39,310 nucleotides of DNA, from contig JAUIFC010000014.1 in the NCBI GenBank assembly GCA_030429455.1, positions 1 to 39,310 of the forward strand, written 5' to 3'. This stretch comes from Bacteroidia bacterium. GTDB lineage: Bacteria > Bacteroidota > Bacteroidia > Flavobacteriales > Flavobacteriaceae. Shown one piece after another: positions 25,032-32,816 of the stretch (the stretch's first letter is position 1; the number at the start of each line of letters is the position of its first letter). The notes under the pieces were generated by a model. The model worked only from the letters and a program-made list of their open reading frames with translations, was not told where the DNA came from and made no database searches. The position numbers were made by a program, and so were the translations under genes.

Positions 25032-25250
25032 ATGCAAATTAGTTTTCAAACCAAAGAAGAAAGCAAACAACAACAGCGTGAAGCTTTTTTAAAGCTATCC
25101 AAGGCAGAATGCTTTATGCGGTTTTTGGAATTATCCAGAACGATTAACCAGATTATGCCCGTAAAAAATAGAATGAGCTTCGAAGAACGAAATAAGGGGA
25201 ATTTTTTAATGATACATCCAGATTTGAAAGATGAGGAATTGGGGAGATAA
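25032..25250 (+). CDS. Small partner ORF of a nucleotidyltransferase module
   Basis: 72 residues, MQISFQTKEESKQQQREAFL at the start, rich in charged residues and probably helical, without membrane segment. It begins 8 nt after the DPP IV gene and overlaps the nucleotidyltransferase gene by 20 nt, so the two are translationally coupled. I recall similar small ORFs before related nucleotidyltransferase genes in Bacteroidota. It is not a recognisable HEPN protein, so calling it a toxin would be a guess. Confidence 0.65.
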   Translation: MQISFQTKEESKQQQREAFLKLSKAECFMRFLELSRTINQIMPVKNRMSFEERNKGNFLMIHPDLKDEELGR

Positions 25251-25704
25251 CATCGAAAAGTTTTTAGAATTAGCAAATAGGTATAATGTCCGTATGATAC
25301 TTGTTGGAGGAGGTGCTGTCAATTTTCACGGTTATCATAAATATTCAGCAATTGTCGATTTTCGGATAGACACCTATGAAGATCATATGACTAATTTGGC
25401 ATATTTTTTCAAGGACATGGGGTATAAAATTAATCAGTTTCTAAAAGCTGTGATGGTTAAAAAGCAGAATATATCCCTAAAGTTCTCTCCATATGACTTA
25501 GATTTGGAACTTATAACCAGATTTTCCGTCTGTAACACTTTTGAAGAGGCTTACAAGGAAAATGAAGAAGACCTTAAAAAAGGTAATAAATTATCAATGT
25601 GGAATGTTTTGAGTTTAGAAGATTTAATTACAAGCAAAATAAAATCGTCAAGGCCTAAAGACCTTCTTGATACCCAACAACTTAAACAAAACAACAATAA
25701 ATAG
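25231..25704 (+). CDS. MNT/AbiEii-like nucleotidyltransferase with altered active site
   Basis: 157 residues. VRMILVGGGAVNFHGY is the nucleotidyltransferase loop of small MNT-like proteins, and LKFSPYDLDLELITRF provides the later strand. The catalytic D-x-D expected after the loop reads SAIVDFRID: the first aspartate is Ile and only the second remains. The protein may therefore bind nucleotide without catalysing transfer. With its small partner it sits between the DPP IV gene and the first POT gene (7 nt gap). A toxin-antitoxin or phage-defence role is possible but unproven. Confidence 0.72.
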   Translation: MRNWGDNIEKFLELANRYNVRMILVGGGAVNFHGYHKYSAIVDFRIDTYEDHMTNLAYFFKDMGYKINQFLKAVMVKKQNISLKFSPYDLDLELITRFSVCNTFEEAYKENEEDLKKGNKLSMWNVLSLEDLITSKIKSSRPKDLLDTQQLKQNNNK

Positions 25705-25711
25705 AAAATAT

Positions 25712-27118
25712 ATGTCAGCAAAACCAGCACATCAGCAAGAACTTTTTGGACATCCTACAGGATTGTACATCTTATTTTTCACAGAATTATGGGAACGTTT
25801 TTCGTACTATGGTATGCGGGCGATACTGGTTCTTTTTTTAATTTCGGCTTCAACAGGCGATAATCCTGGTTTTGGTTGGAATGAAGCAGATGCCATAAAC
25901 TTATACGGAACTTACACCATGTTAGTTTATGTAATGTCTATTGCCGGAGGCTGGGTAGCGGATAAATTCTGGGGGCAAAAACGAACAGTTCTTATCGGTG
26001 GTATTCTTCTATGTTTTGGGCATGGTATTTTAGCTGTTGAAGCTTTATGGGCGTTTTATGCCGGTCTAAGTCTTATAGTTTTGGGAGTAGGGGGTTTAAA
26101 ACCTAATATTTCAACTATGGTAGGCGGTTTATATAAGCGAGGGGATGAGAGAAGAGACAAGGGCTTTACAATTTTCTATATAGGAATAAATCTTGGAGCT
26201 TTTTTATCAGCTTTATTAGTAGGATACGTAGGAGAGGTTCATGGATGGCACTATGGTTTTGGTTTAGCAGGAATAGGAATGGCTGTTGGTCAAGCAGTTT
26301 TTATGTTAGGTCAGAAATATCTAAAAGGTGTAGGTGAATCAACTACCGAAATGACTCCTGCTGAACAAGTTGCTAAGAAAAGACCTCTAACACCTATTGA
26401 AAAAGACAGGATGAAAGTTATGTTATTATCTTTCTTATTAATCATTGTTTTCTGGGGCGCATTTGAACAGGCAGGTGGTTTAATGAATATTTATACAAAA
26501 CAAAAAACAGACCTTAGTCTTGGTTTCACTATTCCACTATTAGATATTTCTGCTATACCTGCATCCTGGTTCCAATCTGTCAATGCTTTTTTTATAATTA
26601 CGCTCGGCATTCCCATTGCTTCATTTTGGATTTGGTGGAAGAGAAAAGGCAAAGAATCTTCATCTCTTCTCAAGATGGCCGTTGGTGTCATCATTATGGG
26701 TGGGGGCTTTTTATTTATGAGCGCAGCATCTTTAGAATATGAAGCTAATGGAGCATCAGCAATGTATTGGTTAGTTTTAGCCTATTTATTTCATACTATT
26801 GGTGAACTATGTGCTTCGCCTGTAGCTTTATCATTTATCACAAAACTCGCTCCATTAAAATACGCATCCTTAATGATGGGTGTATATTTTGCAGCCACAG
26901 GGCTTGGAAATAAAGTAGCCGGAATAATTGGAGAATATTCTCAGTCTGCAGGAGAATTGGAAATATTTACCGGAATAGCCATTTTCTGTACTATAATTGG
27001 GATACTAGTTTTGGCATTACTAAAACCACTGAAACGCCTCACCCACGGTGCAGAGGACAAAGAAGTAGAAGGGCTTGAACAAGAAGGCTTTGAATTAGCT
27101 GATGATGAAGTAAAATAA
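25712..27118 (+). CDS. POT-family proton-coupled peptide transporter
   Basis: 468 residues from the ATG at 25712 (MSAKPAHQQELFGHPTGLY). The signature of the POT/PTR family is clear: ELWERFSYYGMRAILVLFL (the ExxER motif in helix 1) and GGLKPNISTMVG plus FYIGINLGAFLS (the PTR2 signatures) with about 12 membrane helices. It imports di- and tripeptides with protons across the inner membrane. The paralogue follows after 23 nt, and the pair comes after a secreted DPP IV gene that would make the dipeptide substrates. Confidence 0.95.
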   Translation: MSAKPAHQQELFGHPTGLYILFFTELWERFSYYGMRAILVLFLISASTGDNPGFGWNEADAINLYGTYTMLVYVMSIAGGWVADKFWGQKRTVLIGGILLCFGHGILAVEALWAFYAGLSLIVLGVGGLKPNISTMVGGLYKRGDERRDKGFTIFYIGINLGAFLSALLVGYVGEVHGWHYGFGLAGIGMAVGQAVFMLGQKYLKGVGESTTEMTPAEQVAKKRPLTPIEKDRMKVMLLSFLLIIVFWGAFEQAGGLMNIYTKQKTDLSLGFTIPLLDISAIPASWFQSVNAFFIITLGIPIASFWIWWKRKGKESSSLLKMAVGVIIMGGGFLFMSAASLEYEANGASAMYWLVLAYLFHTIGELCASPVALSFITKLAPLKYASLMMGVYFAATGLGNKVAGIIGEYSQSAGELEIFTGIAIFCTIIGILVLALLKPLKRLTHGAEDKEVEGLEQEGFELADDEVK

Positions 27119-27141
27119 ATCGAATATTTAAAAAATAATTT

Positions 27142-28887
27142 ATGAATTCAAACGATAAATTTTTTGAAAATCAAGTCTTAGGACATCCCGCGGGACTATT
27201 TGTACTGTTTTTTACAGAAATGTGGGAAAGATTCTCCTACTATGGGATGAGAGCTATTTTAGTAATTTTCCTAACTGGAGCAATTATAGGAGATAATCCA
27301 GGTTGGGGTTGGGATACTTCTGCGGCTTTATCTTTACTTGGCACCTATGCCCTATTTGTATATCTCACTCCATTATTGGGAGGTTGGCTAGCTGATAACA
27401 AAATTGGCTATAGGATGGCGGTTGTCATCGGAGCCTTATTAATGACGTTAGGGCATGCGTCGATGGCTATAGAAACGCCAACATTCTTATACATTGGTAT
27501 TTTTTTCTTAATTATAGGGAATGGGTTTTTTAAACCAAATATGACATCGATTATCTCTAAAATGTATACCGGAAGAGATGAAAAAAAGGATGGAGCCTAT
27601 AACATTTTTTATATGGGTGTAAATGCAGGAGCCTTTATTGGCATCATGCTATGTGGCTATGTAGGTGAAAAAATAGGTTGGAGTTATGGATTTGGGTTAG
27701 CAGGAGTTTTTATGTTATTAGGCATGCTTCAGTTTTATTTTGCACAGCCCCTTTTTGGTAATATCGGAGATAAACCACAAAAAGAAACCAAAGCAAAACA
27801 AAAGATTGAAGTTACCGATGAGAAAAGAAATCCATTTATTTCTATAGACTACATCTTAGTGGGTATTTTCGTCATAAGTGCAATGATTTTTATTATCAAT
27901 GATCCTTTGAGCAAAATGGAAGGCATCAACGTTCTTAATTTCACAATTTTTGGAATGGCTGATTCTTTATTTTTTGCACTTCTTGCAGCTATTTCGTTTA
28001 TCTTGCTGTTAATCATTAGAATTCCTCGATATGTCAAAGTAGAAAGAGATAGAATGATTGCTTTTGCCATTTTTTGTTTGTTTACGGTTTTCTTTTGGGC
28101 AGCTTTCGAACAAGCAGCTGGTTCTTTACCTATTTATACAAGAGACTTTACAAACAGACTTTTAGAAGGAAATGCAGCAACTACCTTCAAGTTTATAGAC
28201 TTACTCATAACAATTGTACCTCTTGGTATTATCACCTATGTCCTAATAAGTTTATTTAGAAAGACTTATCAAAGAATCCCTTTTTCTAATGTTATTTTAG
28301 GAACAAGTTTTGTCATCGTATGGGGTATTGTAATTTTTAAAATTTATAACGAATTTCAATCAGGTAGTACAGAAGTGCCTGTAACTTGGTTTGCCATTTT
28401 AAATTCTTTATTCATCATTATTTTCGCTCCTCTATTCACTAAATGGTGGGATAGTAAATATAATCCACCCGCATCTGTAAAATATGCCTTAGGTCTTATT
28501 GTCATGGCTATAGGTTTTGGCTTACTTGCTTTTGCGACAAGAAATATTCCTTTAGGCGCAGAATCTGCTAAACTGAGCATGGCATGGTTGGTGTTAGCCT
28601 ACTTATTCCATACTTTAGGCGAATTATGTTTGTCACCAATGGGACTTTCTTATTTAAGTAAACTTATACCCGCAAGGATGGTTGCCTTTATGTTTGGTAT
28701 TTATTACCTATCCATAGCAATTGGTAATAAAATGGCACATTACATTGGCGGAGATATCGAAAAAATAACCGAAGAAAGTGGTCTTTCATTTTTCTTCTTA
28801 ATTTTCACGATAGTTCCAGTAGGTTTGGGCATCGTTTCATTATTACTACATCCATTACTTAAAAAACTTATGCATGGGGTAAAGTAA
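27142..28887 (+). CDS. POT-family proton-coupled peptide transporter, second copy
   Basis: 581 residues, about 110 longer than the copy upstream. EMWERFSYYGMRAILVIFL and GNGFFKPNMTSIISKMY with FYMGVNAGAFIG give the POT signatures. The extra length is in the middle, where an added linker and membrane segments lie between helices 6 and 7 (around residues 210-300); many bacterial POT proteins carry two extra helices there. The two paralogues may differ in peptide range. The gene is convergent with RNase H; 32 nt separate the stops. Confidence 0.94.
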   Translation: MNSNDKFFENQVLGHPAGLFVLFFTEMWERFSYYGMRAILVIFLTGAIIGDNPGWGWDTSAALSLLGTYALFVYLTPLLGGWLADNKIGYRMAVVIGALLMTLGHASMAIETPTFLYIGIFFLIIGNGFFKPNMTSIISKMYTGRDEKKDGAYNIFYMGVNAGAFIGIMLCGYVGEKIGWSYGFGLAGVFMLLGMLQFYFAQPLFGNIGDKPQKETKAKQKIEVTDEKRNPFISIDYILVGIFVISAMIFIINDPLSKMEGINVLNFTIFGMADSLFFALLAAISFILLLIIRIPRYVKVERDRMIAFAIFCLFTVFFWAAFEQAAGSLPIYTRDFTNRLLEGNAATTFKFIDLLITIVPLGIITYVLISLFRKTYQRIPFSNVILGTSFVIVWGIVIFKIYNEFQSGSTEVPVTWFAILNSLFIIIFAPLFTKWWDSKYNPPASVKYALGLIVMAIGFGLLAFATRNIPLGAESAKLSMAWLVLAYLFHTLGELCLSPMGLSYLSKLIPARMVAFMFGIYYLSIAIGNKMAHYIGGDIEKITEESGLSFFFLIFTIVPVGLGIVSLLLHPLLKKLMHGVK

Positions 28888-28919
28888 TTCCTCATCACAA
28901 AAACAAACTATTACTTACA

Positions 28920-29549
28920 TTACCTTTTCCTGCCGAAATCGGCAGGAATTTCTCCCCATAATTTTGTAGGCCATTTTACAATTTTGGTGGTATATGTATT
29001 TGTTTTTAACCATTGTTCAGCTCTTTCTACAAGTTCGAAGACATCTTTGTTTTTACGTGTCCTTTGTAGTTTGGAGTTGCACTTTTTCTTATACACCCAA
29101 CCAATGGCAATTTTAGAATCGGAATAAATGATACGATTGCTTTGTTGTTTTTTTAAAAATGCTAAACCATGTACCAATGCTAAAAATTCTCCAATATTAT
29201 TAGTCGCTTGTTCAAAAGGACCTTTGTAGAACATGACTTTTTTGGACATCGTATCTACACCTCTATATTCCATAATACCTGGATTTCCACTCGACGCAGC
29301 ATCAACTGAAATAGAATTTAAGATCACATCTTTGGGTAGTTGTGGCTTTAATTTGTCTAAACGTTTTAATCTACTAAATTCATAAAACCCCATATTAAAA
29401 GCTTCAACCGCAGTTTCCTTATTTGGAAAGGATTTGTATTTTGCCTGAGGATAACCTTTTATTTGAAGCTTACAAGCCTCCCAAGAGTCATAAATATCGG
29501 GATTATGCCCATCCCAAACGACGTAGTATTTTGTTTTGTTTTTACTCAT
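28920..29549 (-). CDS. Viroplasmin-domain ribonuclease H
   Basis: 209 residues. The N-terminal 45 residues (KYYVVWDGHNPDIYDSWEAC...) are the viroplasmin/RNase H N-terminal RNA-DNA hybrid-binding domain. The type 1 catalytic domain follows, with ISVDAASSGNPG (Asp), ATNNIGEFLALVHGL (Glu), IIYSDSKIAIGW (Asp) and an Asp in the last residues (IPADFGRKR). It cleaves RNA in RNA-DNA hybrids. The 3' end of the gene contains a 22-bp palindrome, listed separately. Confidence 0.93.
   Translation of the reverse strand: MSKNKTKYYVVWDGHNPDIYDSWEACKLQIKGYPQAKYKSFPNKETAVEAFNMGFYEFSRLKRLDKLKPQLPKDVILNSISVDAASSGNPGIMEYRGVDTMSKKVMFYKGPFEQATNNIGEFLALVHGLAFLKKQQSNRIIYSDSKIAIGWVYKKKCNSKLQRTRKNKDVFELVERAEQWLKTNTYTTKIVKWPTKLWGEIPADFGRKR
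28927..28948. terminator. Palindrome in the end of the RNase H gene, possible terminator for the POT operon
   Basis: TTCCTGCCGA-AA-TCGGCAGGAA is a 10-bp perfect inverted repeat with a 2-nt centre, 40 nt past the POT stop and inside the last codons of the convergent RNase H gene. It is unusually GC-rich here. It could fold in either transcript; neither strand has a long T-tail, so termination is uncertain. Confidence 0.4.
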
Positions 29550-29577
29550 AAATCAATTTAAAAACAGAATTCACTTG

Positions 29578-29589
29578 TGTTAATTAACA
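29578..29589. promoter_or_regulatory. Palindrome TGTTAATTAACA between RNase H and the 2TM-led operon
   Basis: A perfect 12-bp palindrome in the 138-nt divergent gap. A near-match to the -7 box (AATATTTG) lies downstream of it at about 29652-29659. Palindromes of this size arise by chance in AT-rich DNA, so an operator role is only a suggestion. Confidence 0.25.
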
Positions 29590-29687
29590 ATTCATCGTTC
29601 ATATTCAACAACTAGGAAACTTATTTTTTATTTAAATTTAAATATATTTAATATTTGTTACATCTAACACAACTAAACTATATAATC

Positions 29688-29999
29688 ATGACTAATTTTC
29701 AAAATTCCGACGATAGGCTGAAAGATGCTTACCTAAGAGCCAGACAAAAAACTGAAGAACTAAAGAGTTTTTACTACAGTCTTATTTCATACTTTATTGT
29801 CATTCCTTTTCTTATTTATATTTGGTTCGAATTTACACCTTACACCATTCAATGGTTTTGGTTTCCTTTAGCGTTTTGGGGCTTAGGCTTAGTGATTCAA
29901 GCCTTTAAGATTTATGGAAAAAACACCCCTTTTGGAGACAAGTGGGAGCGAAAACAAATTGAAAAATACATGAAAGAAGAGGAAGAAAATTCATTGTAA
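29688..29999 (+). CDS. 2TM-domain membrane protein, first of a tandem pair
   Basis: 103 residues from the ATG at 29688 (MTNFQNSDDRLKDAYLRARQ); an ATG 11 codons upstream belongs to sequence that does not resemble the family. DAYLRARQKTEELKSFYYS is the conserved lead of the 2TM domain, followed by two hydrophobic segments (about 33-52 and 61-78) and a charged tail with DKWERKQIEKYM. The domain also occurs at the end of LytTR-associated sensor kinases in Bacteroidota. It is followed after 21 nt by a paralogue, then by the AAA+ operon. Confidence 0.85.
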   Translation: MTNFQNSDDRLKDAYLRARQKTEELKSFYYSLISYFIVIPFLIYIWFEFTPYTIQWFWFPLAFWGLGLVIQAFKIYGKNTPFGDKWERKQIEKYMKEEEENSL

Positions 30000-30020
30000 A
30001 ACTTTATAAACCTGATCATT

Positions 30021-30341
30021 ATGGAAAATTTAAGCGAAAAATCAGATTACAGAAAAGAAGATGCTTACCTGAGAGCAAAAAAGAAAGTAGAATCTATCAA
30101 AGGTTTTTATTGGCATTTAGCCGTTTATATCGTTGTGAATGTTGTAATTGTTAGCATTATCGTATCTAGTGCAAATGTAAGTGTGTTTAGCGTAGCTGCC
30201 TTATCTACACCTTTGTTTTGGGGCATCGGGCTTGTTTTCCACTTCTTAGGTGTTTTTGGTGCAGATGTATTTTTTGGCTCCAACTGGGAAAAACGTAAAA
30301 TTAAAGAGTTCATGGATAAGGATTTGAATAATGACTTTTAA
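30021..30341 (+). CDS. 2TM-domain membrane protein, second of a tandem pair
   Basis: 106 residues. DAYLRAKKKVESIKGFYWHL aligns with the first copy, with two hydrophobic segments (about 31-50 and 60-85) and the conserved tail NWEKRKIKEFMDKD. The stop lies only 11 nt before the next start, so this gene is probably cotranscribed with the five-gene AAA+ system. The tandem copies have diverged in their membrane segments but keep the charged ends. Confidence 0.85.
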   Translation: MENLSEKSDYRKEDAYLRAKKKVESIKGFYWHLAVYIVVNVVIVSIIVSSANVSVFSVAALSTPLFWGIGLVFHFLGVFGADVFFGSNWEKRKIKEFMDKDLNNDF

Positions 30342-30352
30342 AAAAATTTTAG

Positions 30353-30976
30353 ATGCTCACCGACTTTCTAAAGGGCTTATTTGAAGATGGCAAACTTAAA
30401 GTCGAAAAAAAAATAACCGATTTTGATCCCGATGATGAAGACATTGCCCTAGACATCTTAGATTATTATTTTGAAAATTACAAGTTTGCTTTTCCACATA
30501 GTTCAGAATTAAAGTTTAATTCAAATACCTGCATTTGGGCTTTAAAATATTTATACAGACTATCCCAAGCGCTACTCATAAGAGAATTGTCGGAAGAGGA
30601 AGTCCAATCACTTTTACCTAAATATGCTTATGGCAAATCAAGAGACGAAGTTCTTTCTGTAGACCTCATTTTTCAATTTATACCTCAACTGTATAGAATT
30701 ATTGAAGAATTATCTCCATCGGACATTCTATCCGATGAAATAAAACAGCTTTCAAACGACTGGGGTTTCTCTCTTTTTGAAATAGCAGAAGATTTTACCG
30801 CAGATTATATTGAAAACGATGATATCCTTTTGGAGATTTTCTGCAACAGAATAATTGAAAACAAATGCAATAAAGCCATTGTATCGCTTCGGATAAAAAA
30901 TCAAATTTTAGTTCAATTAGGTGCCCATAAAGATTACTTTTGGAAAGACTTAAAGTTCGAAAATGATGCTACGTAA
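30353..30976 (+). CDS. Predicted all-alpha protein of the AAA+ ternary-type system
   Basis: 207 residues, strongly acidic and helical by composition, with no membrane segment or catalytic motif. Its opening MLTDFLKGLFEDGKLKV is followed by long helix-like stretches up to the C-terminus (VSLRIKNQILVQLGAHKDYF). It overlaps the AAA+ ATPase gene by 14 nt. It fits one of the bpX accessory domains predicted next to MoxR-vWA-beta-propeller systems, but I cannot assign which by eye. A role as adaptor for the ATPase is inference from its constant position beside it. Confidence 0.72.
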   Translation: MLTDFLKGLFEDGKLKVEKKITDFDPDDEDIALDILDYYFENYKFAFPHSSELKFNSNTCIWALKYLYRLSQALLIRELSEEEVQSLLPKYAYGKSRDEVLSVDLIFQFIPQLYRIIEELSPSDILSDEIKQLSNDWGFSLFEIAEDFTADYIENDDILLEIFCNRIIENKCNKAIVSLRIKNQILVQLGAHKDYFWKDLKFENDAT

Positions 30977-32117
30977 AAATGAAAAAATTGACCAACTCCA
31001 AGACGTTTTAAATCATATAAAAAATACGTTTGTTGGAAAAGATCAAATTATAGATTTGTTGGGTATTTGCTTAATTGCACAAGAAAACCTCTTCCTTTAT
31101 GGCCCTCCAGGAACAGCAAAGAGTGCCATAGTCAAAGAACTTTCTAAGACTCTTAAGGGCAAAACTTTCGAATATTTATTAACAAGATTTACAGAGCCAA
31201 ATGAACTTTATGGCCCATTTGACATTAGAAAATTAAAGGAAGGCGATTTGATTACCAATACCGAAGGCATGTTGCCAGAGGCGACATTAATTTTTTTGGA
31301 CGAGTTATTTAATGCCAACAGCGCCATACTTAATAGCCTCTTGATGATACTTAACGAAAAAGTCTTTAAACGCGGAAAAGAAACTAGAAAAATACCAGCG
31401 CTCATCTCTGTTGGTGCTAGCAATAACTTACCAGAAGACGAAGCTTTACAAGCCTTGTTTGATCGTTTTTTGGTGAGAGTAAAATGTGATAATGTCGCTT
31501 CAGAATTATTAGAAAATGTATTAAATGCAGGTTGGAAACTTCAGCAAATGACAACCAAAGAAATTCCGAGTATAGAGGTATCGGTTATTAAAGAATTGCA
31601 AGAAGATTTGCTTTCCATAGACTTAACCCCTATTCGAAAACCTTACATCGACATCGTTTCTAGACTAAGGAATGCAGGAATATCGGTATCCGACAGGAGA
31701 GCAGTTAAGCTACAAAGGCTTGTCGCGGCTAGCGCTTTAATATGTAAAAGAGAGAAAGCTATTTTGTCAGATTTATGGGTATTTAAATTCACTTGGGAAA
31801 ACAATGAACAACGAGAAATCCTAAACAATATAGTTGAGTCCATAATAAAAAATGATACTGAAGACCTTCAACATCCAAGATCGATGGAAAGCAATATTCC
31901 CGATCCAGATGAACTCTATAAAGATGCCGAAACACTATTGGAAAAATGGAAAAATCCTGACACAACCACTACTGAAAAAGCCGTCATAAAAGATAAACTT
32001 CGTAACCTCACGGGAAGATGCGACTGGATAAGCAACATAGACAAAAGAGAATATGTTCTTAGACCAATTAACGAACTATGGGAACTGATTATCAATACCA
32101 AAGAAATAACGAACTAA
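30963..32117 (+). CDS. MoxR/RavA-type AAA+ ATPase
   Basis: 384 residues. Walker A GPPGTAKS (47-54), Walker B LIFLDE (109-114), FNANSAILNSLL after it, a sensor-1 region VGASNNLPEDEALQALFDRF (150-169) and the arginine finger at Arg168. Length and the GASNNLPED motif match the RavA branch of MoxR. A C-terminal part (about 240-384) is family-specific. MoxR proteins work with vWA-domain partners to remodel or load protein complexes, and a vWA-like partner is encoded two genes downstream. The first Met may be either of two adjacent ATGs (30963 or 30966). It overlaps the gene before it by 14 nt. Confidence 0.93.
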   Translation: MMLRKNEKIDQLQDVLNHIKNTFVGKDQIIDLLGICLIAQENLFLYGPPGTAKSAIVKELSKTLKGKTFEYLLTRFTEPNELYGPFDIRKLKEGDLITNTEGMLPEATLIFLDELFNANSAILNSLLMILNEKVFKRGKETRKIPALISVGASNNLPEDEALQALFDRFLVRVKCDNVASELLENVLNAGWKLQQMTTKEIPSIEVSVIKELQEDLLSIDLTPIRKPYIDIVSRLRNAGISVSDRRAVKLQRLVAASALICKREKAILSDLWVFKFTWENNEQREILNNIVESIIKNDTEDLQHPRSMESNIPDPDELYKDAETLLEKWKNPDTTTTEKAVIKDKLRNLTGRCDWISNIDKREYVLRPINELWELIINTKEITN

Positions 32118-32120
32118 ACA

Positions 32121-32816
32121 ATGCAAGAAGACGTCATTTTACAAATTGACAAATCCCACAAAGCATCCCTAGCATCATTCAGACATTTGCCTTCTATAAT
32201 GATTACTGAATTTGAGGATTTTGTTTGGTTAAGATGTGCATTAAAAAATGAAGAGTTCGGCAAACAACTGTTTAAAATAAAATTTTCGAATTGGTATAAC
32301 CTTTCTGAGAATTACCTTTTTAAAAAGGACAAACTAACCCCAGAACGAAAATTCTTTCAAGCGGATTGGGTATCCATAGACGAGTACTTTCCCGTTACTT
32401 TACCCAATTTTGCATTAGGAGGAAAAGCAGATGTTTCTAATCCAAAATTAGTATTAAAAACACATCCTAATTTTGAAAAACCTATAGGCATGTTGGCTAA
32501 AACTTCGGATGTGAAGACCTATTTGAATACAGCTCCACATTTTAGGTTCAAAAATTTTAAATATGCTGAAAGCAAAGACGGGAATATGTTTTTGTTTGGA
32601 ACACCGCTATTGCCAATAATTGGCTTGTCCTTTTGGCAATACTACAATATCATTCTGCCAAATGGAAAAATTTTAGAATCCAAACTCCACATGGATATCT
32701 TTCGAAAACAATTCAATACAAAAGATGTTGTGTTGATTAAACTCGATTCGTCTTATGATGTAATTTTGAATCAAAATATTAAAGCTCTAACCAGACAAAG
32801 CATCCTGGAATCTTGA
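32121..32816 (+). CDS. Unassigned protein of the AAA+ ternary-type system
   Basis: 231 residues, no membrane segment. It begins MQEDVILQIDKSHKASLASFR and is rich in aromatic residues, with FGTPLLPIIGLSFWQYYN near the middle and beta-strand-like segments at the end (DVVLIKLDSSYDVILNQ). The gene is 3 nt after the AAA+ gene and its TGA overlaps the TTG start of the next gene (TTGA). Its fixed place between the AAA+ ATPase and the vWA/propeller protein fits a bpX-type linker component; I do not recognise a family beyond that. Confidence 0.7.
   Translation: MQEDVILQIDKSHKASLASFRHLPSIMITEFEDFVWLRCALKNEEFGKQLFKIKFSNWYNLSENYLFKKDKLTPERKFFQADWVSIDEYFPVTLPNFALGGKADVSNPKLVLKTHPNFEKPIGMLAKTSDVKTYLNTAPHFRFKNFKYAESKDGNMFLFGTPLLPIIGLSFWQYYNIILPNGKILESKLHMDIFRKQFNTKDVVLIKLDSSYDVILNQNIKALTRQSILES

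Noticed and set aside
25032-25704. A classical HEPN/MNT toxin-antitoxin pair
   Set aside because: The small partner has no HEPN RxxxxH motif and the nucleotidyltransferase lacks the first catalytic aspartate, so only a loose comparison is possible; it is described as a module without a function.
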